From Stromatinia cepivora (Eukaryota > Ascomycota > Leotiomycetes > Helotiales > Sclerotiniaceae), in NCBI GenBank assembly GCA_014898415.1, contig RCTD01000006.1, forward strand, positions 1,860,001 to 1,924,000: a stretch of DNA of 64,000 nucleotides, read 5' to 3'. Each line of letters starts with the position of its first letter. Position 1 is the first letter of the stretch. Below are positions 1-13,088 of this stretch, in pieces. A model generated the notes under the pieces. It was given only the letters and a program-made list of their open reading frames with translations, was not told where the DNA came from and searched no databases. The position numbers were made by a program, and so were the translations under genes.

Positions 1-623
1 TGAATTCGACGTAGCTTTCGATATCTGGAGCGTTATGTCTTGCAATTCCTTTTAGATGAATTTGAGCTACACGATTTTCTCTCATCGCCCTCTGCTGGGA
101 CTTTATGTTATTTATGTTGGAGTGCTCGAACATGGCTTGAGGCTCTGTATAGTGTAGTGTTCGCAAGCGAGGCAAAGAAATGGTTGGCGAACCATTTTGC
201 AACCCACGAAACGAGAGAACCGCATCCCCCAAACTTTCTGTTCGACGTTAGACGTTGCTTATTTTGTGTTACAATACTACATCTGGATCTCTTATTACCA
301 CGCAACTCATGGTATTATTAAGCAATATCAAGTCAATGTGCCAGACATGACCAAGAAAGTTCATGGGATTGTATGTACGGGAACTGGACGTCAAAAGTCG
401 TGTGGAGTGAGCTCGGCGACCTCAACAATAGCAGCGCTTGGTACTTTTTTGCCTCGCTCTTTCCTCTAAACTTACCTCTTCACCTTTATCAATGTTCAAG
501 TTCGTATCACTCTGATAACAGCATGTATTAGTCTGCCTCGGTTCGCAATAAATAAGTCATAACCACGATCGGTTGGCTTTCAGTCATCCCGCCCTTTCGC
601 GCAATCCAGACCAGTCTGATAAC

Positions 624-1133
624 TTATGAGGGCTTTACCCCGGCGCCAATCATCGAAAGCCTGATATCAATATGCGCCGGCACATAGAACGCCAACCCGT
701 GGTTCATTAGATGTGGTGCAGAAACGCATTCTTCCGGCCTCTGCATTGCACCTGAGCCAACCTGCAGCAGCAGGGTAATAAAGTATATGTGCAGGGATTG
801 GAATCTAACCTGGCTACTTTAAGTGATGCAGGTGATCGCATCTGAAGCTCCGGTTAGCATGAATTTAACTATCATCTTATTTCTCAGAGGGATACATACA
901 TACCTTATTGTATGTAAACGGTGTGAGTACAGCATCACCTAGAGCGATCCATCGCTTGCGCAAATTTTTCGCTGAGTGGAAATACTTCGGGATCATCGAG
1001 GAACTGCACAAAGCGTAGAACTGCCTTGGAGAGTATAGTATCATGTTGCCGACTTCCGAGCATCAATCGCCATGCACTTTAGCCGGGCGAAACAGCCCAG
1101 CACACTAGAATCAGTTACGCTGGCCTCTACCAT
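624..1133 (-). pseudogene. broken coding relic of unknown family
   Basis: Read on the minus strand from an ATG at 1133, about 30 codons look protein-like (start MVEASVTDSS). A shift of frame then gives a stretch ending in FPLSEKFAQAMDRSR, which closes at a TGA. An intron-like stretch follows at 842-903 with donor GTATGT, branch-like GCTAAC and acceptor CAG. A further coding-like stretch (about 690-770, containing HGLAFYVPAHIDIRLS) ends at a TAA at 624-626. The good residue composition in several frames plus a canonical intron suggests a gene broken by frameshifts and stops. I do not recognise the family. An unusual exon structure instead of decay cannot be excluded. Confidence 0.35.
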
Positions 1134-1729
1134 ATGGGGCTACCGCTGATTCCGTGGTAATCTCGCTGTCGTTTAAGCTATCGTAGAGAAGAATAAGGAA
1201 ATGTGTATAAATTCTTTAGTTGGTAAGTTTGTCACTAGCTTGATCAAAAAAATATATTCAGCCGTATGTATCAAAATAAATGGGTTATTGTTGCGGCATT
1301 TCAATCATTTACTTCCTGTTCGTGTATTGGCGCAATCACTAAGGAACCGAAATTTTACCACTGTATGTGATTGGCTATCCAATTGATTGTATGAAACTAT
1401 AGAGACCCTTGGAATACCAATTGCCGTTGTAAACTAATTTTTTTTCAGAGGTTCTAGACCTTCTCTCAATAATTGATTGATATTTCCGACAAACATCTGT
1501 ATAATTAACATGAACATTGAAACCACTAGTCGAGGGGTTGCTAATGGTCTAGATCGTTCGAAATCAACAATGCTGATCGTTTACCTACTTTGGGGTACGG
1601 GGGCTGCATCCCTGTCGACACACATCAATTTTGACCATCCAATCGGAATATGGGAGAATAACGGACGACTTTATCCGCTTGAAGTTTGATCTGGCAAAGC
1701 TCCCGTCTCAAAGGTGAGAGATTAGAATT

Positions 1730-1840
1730 CACGATAGATTGCCTTGATAAGACTAGACCAACTTCCCAGCCTCATTATATGGGTTACCCACGATAGATTG
1801 TCTCGATAAAAACTGTCTTCCCAGCCTCAATACACGTACA
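1730..1840. repeat. imperfect tandem duplication, unit about 59 bp, two copies
   Basis: The unit beginning CACGATAGATTG occurs at 1730 and again at 1789. Both copies run into TTCCCAGCCTCA. The second copy is shorter and carries several substitutions. It lies in noncoding DNA, and no function is suggested. Confidence 0.6.
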
Positions 1841-3796
1841 TATTACAAAATGAACTCTGTTCCGGTCGTTGGTTGTTTTACAACTGAAAATGCCCGATCT
1901 CCGTTCCACACAGATTTTGCCTTGTTAAAATTTGATCTTTAGATACGAACACAAAGGCCATGATGATTATTTGAAAGTCACCTAGATAACAAATTTTCTG
2001 AGCTTGATACAGTTAATTAATGGCGGAGGTGGCGTCACTATTATGCAGGGCGATTCGGAATAGTGCAGCCTAGGCTTGGTGTGGCTAAGCCATGAATATA
2101 TTATTTCGCTTACCTACTTTTTAAGGCTAGCGCTCTGATGTAACGATATTTTCGATATGGATGTTCGCCCTACTAGATATGTAGATCCCGTGGTGCGGAG
2201 TATTCCGCCGTTGTCCGCTCTGAATGATAATATTCACTCGTCTGACAGGATTGGAAGAATCTAATCCGCGAGTCTTATCATCTAAAAGGCATGGTGGGGT
2301 ACTAATCAATTCAGGGGGTGACCTAAGCGAGATCTGCCAGGACCATCAAAATATTTAACACTTAGTTTTGTCTCTCTTTCATCATTTCATCACTCATCCG
2401 CTCGACTTTTTTCCGGTGCGTTTCTGCACACGCGTTTCAAAATACGAGTTTATCTATTGTTTTGTTGAACCTCTCGCTTATATTGTTGGGACTGAAGATA
2501 TCCGTGCCGTAGGGCTGCATATTGGGGTAATTTTTACATCATCTGCTGATCCTAGGTTCCGGGTCCGAAGTTACACAATGTTTATTAGGATAGATTGATG
2601 TATCGGATGGATGTGCAAGGGATTGGTAAGGCGATATGGAGACCTTGGGAAAGCCATTGGGTAGCTTATCATAGGATATCTTAATATTTTGAGTAACGTT
2701 TTGCAACTGGGCAAGGTGGGGAAGTTTTTTAGTGTTTGTTGGTGCTATAGCGTGTATCATGCGAACATGTACCAAAGGGATAGTGGCATCAATGAAGGAA
2801 GATATGTTTAGACCATCAGTTCACGGAGAAGAAGCGCCTTGTGGTTCTTTCGACGCACTTCTATCTATATTTTGCGTGTGGAGGAACACTTTTCTGAAGA
2901 CTAATTGGAAAGAGAAGATATCATGAGAAGAAAAAATTTTGAATTAAATAATATACAGTAAAAATTTTGAACACGGCAACCAGTCGGGCTACCTCCTCAT
3001 TTGCCTCTCACCCTATGGTTATTTTGCAAATGAAAAAACAGACGCATTCCTGAATTTTTTAGATCCCGGAGACATTTGACCCAGGCACCTTCAAATCTCG
3101 TATGACGGGGCCATCATCCTTTATGCGAGATAGATAAATGGATGCATGTGATGAATTGTAGCAGGTAATCGGTGTCTGAGAACTCCCAGGGATGAATGAA
3201 TACCGCGTCGTAAGTTCCAGCAGGCATGACATATTTTGATGCTAATTGGTATATAACAGAATTGATAGATGGATGGGAAAATAAATTATGATGTTCGAAA
3301 TTGCGTCCGATGCAACGTGAGCTTGCGACTGTTCGTTGTTGATTTGCGAGCTTCTCTGGAGGTGCAGGGATTTTAGCAGACGTTGCTGAGGCAAGTGTTG
3401 TTGAGTGCTGAGATGCTAGAGCATGCCGTAATTACTTGAAAGAGCTGCAATTGAGATTCGAGAGGCTCATTGTATAAATATCCGATGTGTCTTGCATATT
3501 CCATTGTAGCTTTATTTCCATAGACGGTACCTGTTTTCGAAGGTAGTTGCATTGAGTTCTTGGGAAACATTTGATGATATTTATGGCCATCGAGGACGAT
3601 GATATTGGAAATCGGGATTTTTAACGTGGTGTGGTGGTGCTACAAGAAGGCTTTATCATCACTTCGCGATTCTGATATGACCAATTTCCGTTCAGTAATT
3701 CTAACCTGATGTTAGATGGATGGCATTGGGAATAATGGTAAGATATTTACTTACATTTCATCAATGGTAAATGCCTAGTTAATAAACGGTTTTTGT

Positions 3797-4605
3797 CTAA
3801 AGATCATAGTTGTGCCTTGCCATACGATCGGCGAACTGATAGATTGTTAGTCGCCACGGCAGGAAATTGGTAAGAAGGAATCTTACGCTCATTTCTTCGA
3901 CACGATTTTCATACATCCATTCCGAGAGCTGGAATTGAGTCGTGACCGGCACGTCTTCGAGTGTGGTAGCTAGGTGATTATGTATCGTCGTAATTGGGGA
4001 GGTATAGGTGATCTGATAAGGAATCCTAGCATGCGCAGCGTTGTATGATGGAAAGGTAGAATATGCGACAGTCTGAGGAGTAGTGATAATATTCTCACAG
4101 AATAATTGCCGCTCAGTGTACCTTGTGAAGTTAGTCTCGGCGTAGCTAGACATAGGGAAACGAGCACCCATGTGATGAAAGGCGAGGGTATCTGTGAAGT
4201 TATTTGCGGTCAATGGGCGGTCAACTATATCCTGAGATACCTCTTCCGTTGCTTCGAATCTAGTACTGTCGTCCGCGCAATCCCATTGTGCAAGGATTGA
4301 TTCATTGTCAACCTCGATACATCTGCCTTCAACCATTGTGGGCCCAGTGTGGACACCCTCCAATCCTTCAACACATTGCTCCTGGGAAGTGGGTCTTGTT
4401 CCTGGCTGTGCGATAATGTCGGACTCGTGTATTTGGTCATCGGAGCTGTTCGACTGTGCAGTAGATTCCTGAGAGGTTCTTGTATTGCGAGACCTGCGAT
4501 CGTCAGAGATTGCTTCACGCATGAGTTCGAAAGGAAGTGCTACTTTGTTGTCTGCTGCTTTGACTTGCTAGCAGATTGTCCTCGATCTTTTGAATGCTTG
4601 CCCAT
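3797..4605 (-). CDS. hypothetical acidic, Ser/Thr-rich protein
   Basis: The product has no recognised domain. The continuous frame 4522-3797 codes 241 residues starting MREAISDDRR. I prefer an upstream start at 4605 (MGKHSKDRGQS). Exon 1 would be 4544-4605, then a 50-bp intron 4494-4543 (donor GTAGCA, acceptor CGCAG), then exon 2 from 4493 to the stop at 3797. This gives 252 codons in phase and a basic Lys/Ser-rich N-terminus. The first half is low complexity, rich in Ser, Gln, Asp and Glu. The second half is more ordered, with aromatic residues and a C-terminus near WRLTIYQFADRMARHN. No signal peptide or membrane segment is seen. It is the only long open frame in the first 10 kb and has no relatives nearby. 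The donor is not the fungal consensus, so the simple 241-residue start at 4522 remains possible. Confidence 0.5.
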
Positions 4606-7600
4606 GATGAACAAGTGGTGAAAGGGTTGGAGGGGGTTGGAGGTATATAAAAGCACGGATTATGTGCTAGAGGTTGATGATTTTGAAAGGGAAGAGGGTT
4701 ATTGGCGGTGTGTGGTGTATATAGACTGTGGGTAACAAACGTGTACAAGGGCGAAGAGGGAATCTCTAGTATTTTAAATGATAGAACGAGACCATAAGTA
4801 TATCTAGCATAGAAGGAAGTGTGAAGTATATAAATGTCGAAAGTAATGACTTAGAAATGTATTTGACTATTTGACTTAAGAATAAGTAGAGGAGAATGCG
4901 GTGCGAGCAGATTTGGTTGCGTATGAGGGATGACTCCTCTATTTAATTATTATCTACCTCCGTAGTAGCGAAAGGCATCCCACTCCTTTTGCGAACCATT
5001 TGCGAACCGGTTGATGGTCCTTGGGAACCGCTCCCCTTTCGGTAACAACATCTTGGCGAGCCTTAAATCGACTCCTTGGCGACCTATTTGCAAACCACAG
5101 CGAAAAATTCAGCTAATAGAACCAAAAATCTTCTTCCCTATCAAGGTTTATCATACGAGACGGTTGATGTGTAGTAAATGTAGATATCCATAGCCCTGGA
5201 CATGCACATGTACATGCATCAAAGGTTTTTTAACGACATCTAACCACCTGCATGTGAATTTTCCTTTTATATTGATTTCTTCAATTATTTTTCTCACACC
5301 AGTGATACAATCTTTTTTGGGGGTTGACGCGAGCCCAGACATTAGAAATAACCTAGGGAACAGTACACCGCTCTAAAACAGGTAAATGTGAGTTTCCAGC
5401 GACCGATCGGAAAATACTCCTGTCATGAGTCGAGGAAAAAAAGGTATGGTCATGACCGGGAAAATGATGATTTCATGAATTAATACATGATATTTTTCAT
5501 TTTCTGAAGAAAGGATGAGTCGGATCGTTCGATATGCTTCCCACTACCCTCTCTCTACGATCACATCCCCCTGCAGGGCGAAAGAGCAATCCCTGTCTTT
5601 CTTGCAATGCGATGCGTCTTTCTCCAGGCTGTCTACAAGGCGTAGTGATATCTTTCATTGAATAAAATTTCCTAAAATTGTTGATAGCTATTGTCAGTAA
5701 TTAGAAAGAACGTTAGAAGGCATGAGCAATGAATGCGCTGTCAATTTGAGAGGCCCTAGACAAGATATTGATGCCAGAAAATATTTTTTCGCACGATCCT
5801 AGAAGTAGTAGTAAAAGTTATCACAGAAAAAGTTGAACCACGATTTGTCATTTAACTAATCCCTGTCTAAAGATAATATGGTGTAATTCTAAATCCGACC
5901 TAATGGCAAGCCCTACACTATGGCTTAAAATTATCGACCTTGCAGATAATAGATGATTCTTGTGTACTCGTCTAACCCCAGACACAAAATAAGAAAGAAA
6001 AGTCCAAACTTGAGGGCCGTGAATATATTCCTGATAATTATATTTAATATTTGTTTCTGGCTAACACTAGCAGGGTGAGTCCTCGATGTAGTAGTAATGT
6101 ATCAATGCCCACTAGCATCTTCAATCTCGAAGGCTTCTTTAATTGAAAGCATGGTAGCCGAATTTTACAGATGGACATGGCATCGATTGAGAGAAAAATT
6201 TCATTTGTCATACAGATTGAATTGCGATATTAATCATATTACCACCAGGTTTGAGCAGTGATACAACTAGTACCTGATTTTAGCGTATGTCATCCTAGCT
6301 GTTTTTTTGCGCTATCTTTCGGTGACCAGGCGCTGTCAATTGTTTCCCGTTAGAACTTGGCCAAACTCTTTTTGTTTTACTAGTACTACCAAAGGTGTAC
6401 CACATACCAGACTCTACCGTATAGAAGCATTCCATACCAAAAAATCTTTGCCTCCTTTGTCTTAACTCAAAATGGGCGTCCATGTCCTGCGCAAAAACCA
6501 TTTTCTTAAGCCCTGCAGATTATTATGCACGAATTAAGCAGGGAATATGTATGTGCTGGCTGGAAGGATAATAGGATTGTAAGCAAATATCAATGCGTGC
6601 GAGCAGATACTGGTAGGTTTGTTCTGTAGATCATAAGATCCTCATGCATCATTCACACATACCTTGATCCATAAAATGGTGTCAATACTGGTTGAATTGC
6701 GATGCAAAGAGTTCAAGAACCAGGTATCCGTGCGATTGCTTGATTTGCGGGTTGGATATGGGGAATATGTCCTGGAAAGCTTTAGCTTCTTTTCGCCTCC
6801 TAGGCGATCTCACCGAGGGCGCAAAATGTTTAATCAAAAGGAAATAATAAATCAATCGAAATGGAGAAAATTGTTTAAATATGAAGTACAATTAAAGCCC
6901 TGCCAGCGATCGTCGCCCTGAGAAAGAACGAATTTGGAATGACACGATATCCTTGAAAAGCCGTACAAGAGTTATGAACTACAACGCCATTATTGGCTTT
7001 TATGAGGAACTCCGGGGGTAAGGTTTAGGGTCCACTTATTACTAGGGGGACCTGCATTAGTCTAGGCCATCCATTTTCTTTGTGGGGGGTGAGGGGGAAG
7101 TATCAAGCACCACAAGTTGAAATAAACAAGAGGCGAAGGAAAAAACATGATAAAAAATGTGGATAAGGCTTCGTTTAGGTCTGTTCAAGAGGGGAAAGTC
7201 GGAGTTGTTCAGAGATAAGAATCTAGTTCTTGTCAACTTTTGCCGATATGAGCCATTCTCATGTCCATTCTCGTGCGGTACAGTATCGTAAAATATCCTT
7301 AAAGCAAAAGACATTCCGGATATATGGTTCCTGGAACGTTGTCTAACTGACGGGGCGTTGTACTACATGACAGAACTTAATGAAATTGTTTAGGAACATT
7401 AATTTCCATATTGCGCATCAACAGTGACCAACGCAGAATTATTTTTATCCTTCAAAAAATGTCGATTGAGATAACCAATCTGTGTGTATTGAGAGCAAAA
7501 CTCCACTTGAAACCTGACCACAAAGAAAGCATCACAAGATCAATCGAAATCGCAAGTAGAAGCCCTTACCGAGTAGTGCCTGCCATCTTAGCCATGTTCA

Positions 7601-8149
7601 CATCAATTATAGTTTGACACTATCACCTATCAGATCCATGAACAACTCGGTATGTTCCCGTCAGAAACGACGTCGATCAACCCCGTTGGGTCGGCATGCC
7701 TTTGTCCAACCGGACCTTTCTTGGTACCATGGTACCCGTATGCATTGTGTGCAAGATTGCCGAGTGCTACACTTGAATGAAGAACGAGTGAGTTACGTTT
7801 GCCAACATTTAATATAGAGGTTAGGAATTCTCATGACCAACTTGGCCAATTTCAACACGTGTCGATCATACCAGGCGTCCTGCAATTACCCTCTTGATAC
7901 TGCACGATTCCAACTCGTCATACGGAGTACATTAAGCGCATGCAAGAGACCTTCAAGGCAGCTTTGACACAACATAACATGCAGCAGAGAAGGCAGTTTA
8001 TCTGTAATGCAAATAAAAAGATAATTTAGGGGTTTCTAGTGTGAATTTGAGGCGCACGTCATTGAAATTGACCATAGCACAGTGGGAGGGAGGCGTGTGT
8101 GAATATTGATATTTAGTGCACCCTTAGTAATAAGAGATTATTTGGTCAT

Positions 8150-8450
8150 GTGATAACCTTTAACATTGATTGTTGCAGAAAGATCAGACCGACTTTTCTC
8201 CTCCTCATAACTTTCGTGGCTCATTTGAAAGCTTTGATTAGTCGATGACAATGTTTGGCTGAGTGATTCTCTAGCCAAAACCTAGGTAGGATTGATCATT
8301 GTCGGATGCATGGTTCCCTCTTCGAGATCAAACATCTGACGAATGAGACTTACAACCTCAATAACTCCCCGTCGAGCTGGTCTATCAATTTCAGGTGGCA
8401 ATGTCTGTACAGAATTATTCCCTTGTTTTCGATTTTTATCATTTGTGAGG
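8150..8450 (-). pseudogene. coding-like relic with internal stop
   Basis: Read on the minus strand, one frame gives roughly 95 codons of plausible protein (includes RPARRGVIEVVSLIRQMF and later SHESYEEEKSRSDLSATIN). It is broken by a single TAG in the middle and closed by a TAA. Upstream the frame meets another stop. I do not recognise the family. One stop in an otherwise coding-like frame suggests a decayed exon, although chance is possible at this length. Confidence 0.3.
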
Positions 8451-8999
8451 GACCAGGGGATAGAGTTGTAGAATTATGCACGAGTGTAGCTCACACGGGA
8501 TGTCTTCCAGGATACAAGGTCCACAACTTCAGAACATTGGACAGCTCGATTGATGTTTGATAGTTTCTTCATTAAGTCTAGGTGGCAATGCTTTGCATCT
8601 TCAGCATGTTTCAAGCCGGTCTAGTGTTGGCAAGATACTCATGACAAGTCAAACAGGGTACACCGAAATACTCAAGTTTTGTCAAAGCAGAAGTCTTGCA
8701 AATGAGATGCCTGCTTCGGAAAGAAGACACAGGCCGCTAGCAACCATCTCTGAATGCATCATAGTAAGGCAGTGCCGACAAGTGTGTAATTACATGGTAG
8801 AAGGGATATGCGCTGTACCCCAATATAATAATTAGATATTCTTTCGCAATTGCAATCTTAACGTTCCGTCCCGCGATGGAAATTTTATGAGGATTTGTTA
8901 CTAAAACTGGTAATATAGCTCTAAAGTTGAGGTGACACTGAGCTCAATAATCTGGTCTGGTAATTCAAAGAGCGGATATTAATTTGATTACCCTAGAAT

Positions 9000-9160
9000 G
9001 CTAGGAGGAACCGGGGGTTCTTCTACCTAACACCTGAGCAGCATGCTTCCTCACTTCTATTTCAAAGCCTTTCTGCGTTGAGATAACAAACTCGTCTCAT
9101 TCTGTGGAACCAGCCCACGGATCTTCAACATATTGCACACCGTATTGACCGCGGAAAGGT
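9000..9160 (-). pseudogene. short coding-like relic with internal stop
   Basis: The minus strand gives a frame with YGVQYVEDPWAGSTE, then a TGA, then DEFVISTQKGFEIEVRKH before the frame ends. About 50 codons in all. No family is recognised and the case rests only on residue composition, so this is a weak call. Confidence 0.2.
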
Positions 9161-10087
9161 CTAGCAGGCTAGCAATAACTCCACACAAAGGCCGGGATTC
9201 TTGGATACGTTGGCACATCTTGAATTACAATGAACTAGGGTGTCCAATCTGTCGGGTGTGAGGCTGAGAAGAAGACCAAGGTGCAAAATGCGAAATCTAC
9301 AAGACCGGAACTGAGATGACGGAACAGCGGCAAGAGTCTTCGCAATGTTCATTTATCTCTTGCATGGTTTGTGGATCTCTCTTCGCTGCGCGTTAAATTA
9401 TTTGCACAAATGGTTGACTCACAGGCGTTCCTTTTAGAACGATTTAATATGAGGTGTTGAAGGACACTAACCGCGAGCATCACCAAGGAAATTTCACTCA
9501 AGGAGTGCGATAATTACCCAGTTTATCGAGTATGATGATGTCGTCGGTACAGGGCAAAGCGGAACGGGATGATAGCCATCGTTCGAGGTAACATCAGGCT
9601 TGACCGCTGAAAGAACCTTCTATATAGTATTATCTAAGGATATTGTGTCTTTGGTTAGTAGGGGTGTTGCGTGATGCAGTCAGCTTACTAGCAAGGAACT
9701 TCGCCACATTGCGAAAGACATATGTACGGTAATGTACCGTTGGGAACAGCATCAAAAAAACTTTAGGCAGTCGGGGATCATAAATTGTTGCAATCAATCA
9801 ATTGATTTGATAGCTGCAAACCATTTATCCCAGCAAAACGTGGCATCTCAGACATCTTGAAGATTCACAAAGAAACGGTGAAGATTAGGCAGGCTTTGAG
9901 TGGCGGTAAAGCTCTCGAGCAAACCCTGGATCTCAGAAAATCATCGACACCTTTTCCATTTTCTGGTTGATATATGTAAGTGATATTAAATTAATATCGA
10001 ATCGATTATTTCGAACTAATACAATATACTCCGGATTCTATCGGTTGCACTTTATGTTATTGGTTTGGAAGTATGCGAACACACATA

Positions 10088-10129
10088 ACCGATTTCCCTA
10101 CATCGTGCACGACCCCACATCTTGCACGC
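10088..10129 (+). repeat. left terminal inverted repeat of Fot1-like element
   Basis: 42 bp, matching 12231-12272 in inverse orientation with three C/T or G/A differences. It is preceded by the TA at 10086-10087. Confidence 0.9.
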
Positions 10130-10504
10130 CCCTCATATTCCTATTACGATCACTTCAAAATTCGATATTAATTATAAATTATAAAATATAAAACTATAAT
10201 TCTTTTTGAGTAATAAAGAGATATAATATTATCCTATAGAATTAAAAAACCTTTACATTTTCAATTTCGATGAAACCTTGATATATCACCCAACCTTTAA
10301 ATATAATACCCCCTCTTTTCCTTTTACCATTGATTTATCAATCTCTACAACATTATAATCCTTTATAGCTTTTTGGAATATTAAATCTATAATAGGAAAA
10401 CATTTTTGAATTATTTATATTCTTTTAATAAAAGATATTAATGATTTTTGAGCTTTTTTTATTCCCTTTTTGATATCATATATAATTTGATGATCGATCT
10501 TTTT

Positions 10505-12205
10505 CTATACTATTCTTTTTTTAATCATTCTATTCTTTTGTTCCTTTTCAACTTTCTTTTCGGCTTTCTTTTGCTTCTTAACTTCCTTCTCCTGTTCAAC
10601 AATTAATGCTTTTATCGATTGATAGGTTCTAATTCTTTCGATTTGTAAAGAGAAATATAAAAAAGTATTTCTGTCTTTCTCCCCTATTAGATTTAAACGT
10701 TTAGAATGGGTTCTTTTCTTTCTTTCAATCTTCAAAGTTTCTTCTAAATCTTTTGCTCTATATAATTGAATATTAGCATTAGCTATATGCATAAATGCGG
10801 CCTTAAAAAGCTTCTGAATGATATCGGGATCCTATTTGAGACGAAACTCTAATTTGAGATGACGAAGAGTTTTAGTTGTATATAGCGTTTTTATTTTATT
10901 CCCTATAAATTGCATCGATGTAAATGGCGTAGGGGCTTGTTTTGGTTCGATATTGCGAATAGTAATATTCTTATTTATAAAATAAATGCCGGCTTTTTCG
11001 AAAGATTTCAGGATATTATGAATAATAGCAGATTGAATCTAAACAACCTTAAATATCATCCAAAAATTATATTTCGATATTTCAACGATACCTTTGTTTT
11101 TGTGTATTAGATTATTGAATTCTATACTATAATTCATCAAAAAAAGAAGAAAGTAGTTCATATCAAGAGATTGAAATCGATATATAGAGTAGAAGGGAAG
11201 AATCAATAAAATAATCTTCAATTCGTTGTATTTCGATATAAATTCTATATTCATATAGTTAGAATGATTATCTATAATTAATAGACGATATCCTTTCCCT
11301 GCTTTTGAACGAATATAGCATTGAAAGATCTTATTAAACCAGATGAAGCCGAATATATTCAACGACCATCTATTGCTTGAAGTTCTGAAATAAGTCTGAT
11401 CCTTTATTTCTATCTTATTAACCTATATATCCTGTAGATCTTTAAATTTCCCTTTATAAATTAAAATAGATGAAATAATTGTACCGTTAATATATATATA
11501 TACTAAAAGAATGATAAACTCTTTCGATCTATTTTGCCTAGCTTTTGTAGCTTTATCACGATTATATGTATTAGTATTCATTATCCTTTTTATAATCCTT
11601 TCTAGACCAATCATAAAGCCCTTCTCGTTCCAATTATATATATTCTTGAATGATATATTATATTTTGTGGTTATTTTTATTAATTAAATGAAAAAAAGAG
11701 GGGTATTAGTATAACTCTTTTAAATAATAAAATTCAATAACAATACAAAATAATTCAAACCAAATTATAAAAATACTTAAATACAGCAATATTATCAGTT
11801 TTTATATGCAAATTATCAATACATCGGAGATACTGATTTTGAAGATATGTTTTATGCCTTTTTATGAAATTTGCCGTCCAATTCTTCTTTAAAGAATGAT
11901 TTATGATCTCTTCTGTAAGGTTTTTGATTATACAATTTGTAGGGGGTATAGATCTTTGTATCAATTTGTTAATTTGATCGATTAAAGCCTCTTCTTACTC
12001 TTTTGAAAAAAATTGATAAATTTCAATATATACGATACTGTGGGAGATAGTTTTATCTTTATAATGCCGAAAGAATATTGAACGATTGATTTTGAAGAAA
12101 TTTATTATTTGAGTATATTTAGGGTGTTTTTTCTCTTTAATTTGAATTAATACGAATTCTATACAAATCTCTAAAAGTATATCGTCGTTATATCCGTTTA
12201 TAGTG
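10505..12205 (-). pseudogene. Fot1/pogo transposase (Tc5-type HTH plus DDE_1), inactivated
   Basis: Minus-strand translation gives, in order, an N-terminal helix-turn-helix region, a Tc5-type binding region (about 11755-11964, with KNWTANFIKRH), and the DDE_1 core (about 11640 down to 11040). The core shows WNEKGFMIG, where the family has an acidic D before EKGF, and LLIIDNHSNY, where the second catalytic D is kept. A third block is RFQSLDMNYF. A Lys/Glu-rich tail follows (10505-10792). The first catalytic Asp has become Asn, a G-to-A change on the coding strand, and several in-frame stops interrupt the frame. The element cannot make active transposase. Confidence 0.85.
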
Positions 12206-12230
12206 ATTGATATTTTATAAAATTAAAAAT

Positions 12231-12272
12231 GCGTGCAAAATGTGGGGTCGTGCATGATATAGGGAAATCGGT
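12231..12272 (-). repeat. right terminal inverted repeat of Fot1-like element
   Basis: 42 bp, the inverse partner of 10088-10129, followed by the TA at 12273-12274. The mutated positions here are all the T or A form. Confidence 0.9.
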
Positions 12273-12767
12273 TATAGCGAAATTAAAAGATTAGATTATT
12301 TAGATAGCCTGAGTTTATACGAATTCAGGTTACCAAATATGCTTAGTTTTCCATTTGGTATTGGTTTTTTTTTGGATTATTCTGGATTCATTCAATGATA
12401 TATTAGGATCTCTATATCTGATAATCAGAGTATTAGACCTAATAACAATTTTTATTTCCATTGATAAAACTAAAGGGACTAAATATTTCTTCATCAATTA
12501 GGAAGTATCTCAAATATGCCTCTTCAAATAAGTACTAGTGAATACTTAACCGTTGGGGTGGCTGCTGGGATTAATCTACAGAGGTTGATGGGGAAAGTAT
12601 TGTAAAACACGCCAAAAAATGATTGTGCTTGTTCTACAAACAAGGGCTTTGATCAATAATATCATTATACTAATTGAAAATTTATATAATGAAAATTAAT
12701 TGATTAAAGTATTATAAATTCTTTATTTTCTAATAGAAATTATTCAAAATCTTTATTTTTTTATTTA
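12273..12767. other. AT-rich spacer, nothing recognised
   Basis: Lies between the Fot1-like element and the first gag-only LTR element. There is no frame of interest, no inverted or direct repeat that I could find, and no promoter-like structure. Confidence 0.4.
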
Positions 12768-12772
12768 AGAAT

Positions 12773-12922
12773 TGTCACGAGATACACGTGATCGCGTACG
12801 ATCGGGCTAGTACGGTACTAAGCTCCGAGCCGATCATATATATAGCTTCGTAGCACATTCTTTTTAATTCTGTAGCTTTTAATTCTAAGGTTGATCTTTA
12901 AACGTTTATTGGATTCATCATA
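12773..12922 (+). repeat. 5' LTR of gag-only element A
   Basis: 150 bp, starting TGTCACGAGATACACGTG and ending TCATCATA. It aligns along its full length with 14298-14447 and, inverted, with both LTRs of copy B. A TATATATA box lies in the middle, a plausible promoter of the element. Confidence 0.85.
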
Positions 12923-13088
12923 TTATTAAAAGTTCTTCCAGATAAGAAATAGAATAATATTTGTATATACTCATGTACACTCCGTTTGCTCCTATTTAAA
13001 TATATATTCATACTCTTTCATTTGTATATAAATCTTCTTAATATTATTCGAAAATATTATCTTTTTTCTTACCCTTAATTTCTAAATT

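Larger units (their letters stand above)
1..3796. other. gene-poor balanced-GC stretch with decayed coding relics
   Basis: No intact gene could be supported here. Base composition is balanced, unlike the AT-rich blocks further on. Open frames are short (at most about 90 codons), overlap on both strands and match no family I recognise. The exceptions are a relic near 624-1133 and a duplicated unit near 1730-1840, listed separately. A frame of 65 codons at 3373-3570 (minus) was seen but has nothing else to support it. The stretch reads as eroded intergenic or pseudogene DNA. Confidence 0.5.
4606..10087. other. gene-poor stretch, no intact gene seen
   Basis: About 5.5 kb of balanced-GC DNA. All open frames are below 95 codons and none shows a family motif. 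Coding-like relics on the minus strand near 8150-8450 and 9000-9160 are listed separately. A 68-codon minus frame at 6295-6501 starts with ATG and has ordinary codon content but no other support. The composition turns sharply AT-rich near 10140, inside the left end of a transposon. Confidence 0.45.
10088..12272 (-). mobile_element. Fot1/pogo-type DNA transposon, full length, RIP-decayed
   Basis: Terminal inverted repeats of 42 bp (10088-10129 and 12231-12272) begin ACCGATTTCCC and are flanked on both sides by TA, the usual target duplication of Tc1/mariner-pogo elements. The two repeats differ at three positions, all transitions of the kind RIP makes. The interior is strongly AT-rich and codes a pogo-type transposase on the minus strand with many stops. 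At 2185 bp the element has the usual Fot1 size. It is surely immobile now. Confidence 0.9.

Noticed and set aside
4985..5100. Recurrent GCGAACC and GGTTNGCGAACC words, also near 160-230
   Set aside because: Similarity is short and irregular; no repeat boundary, inverted end or duplication could be fixed.
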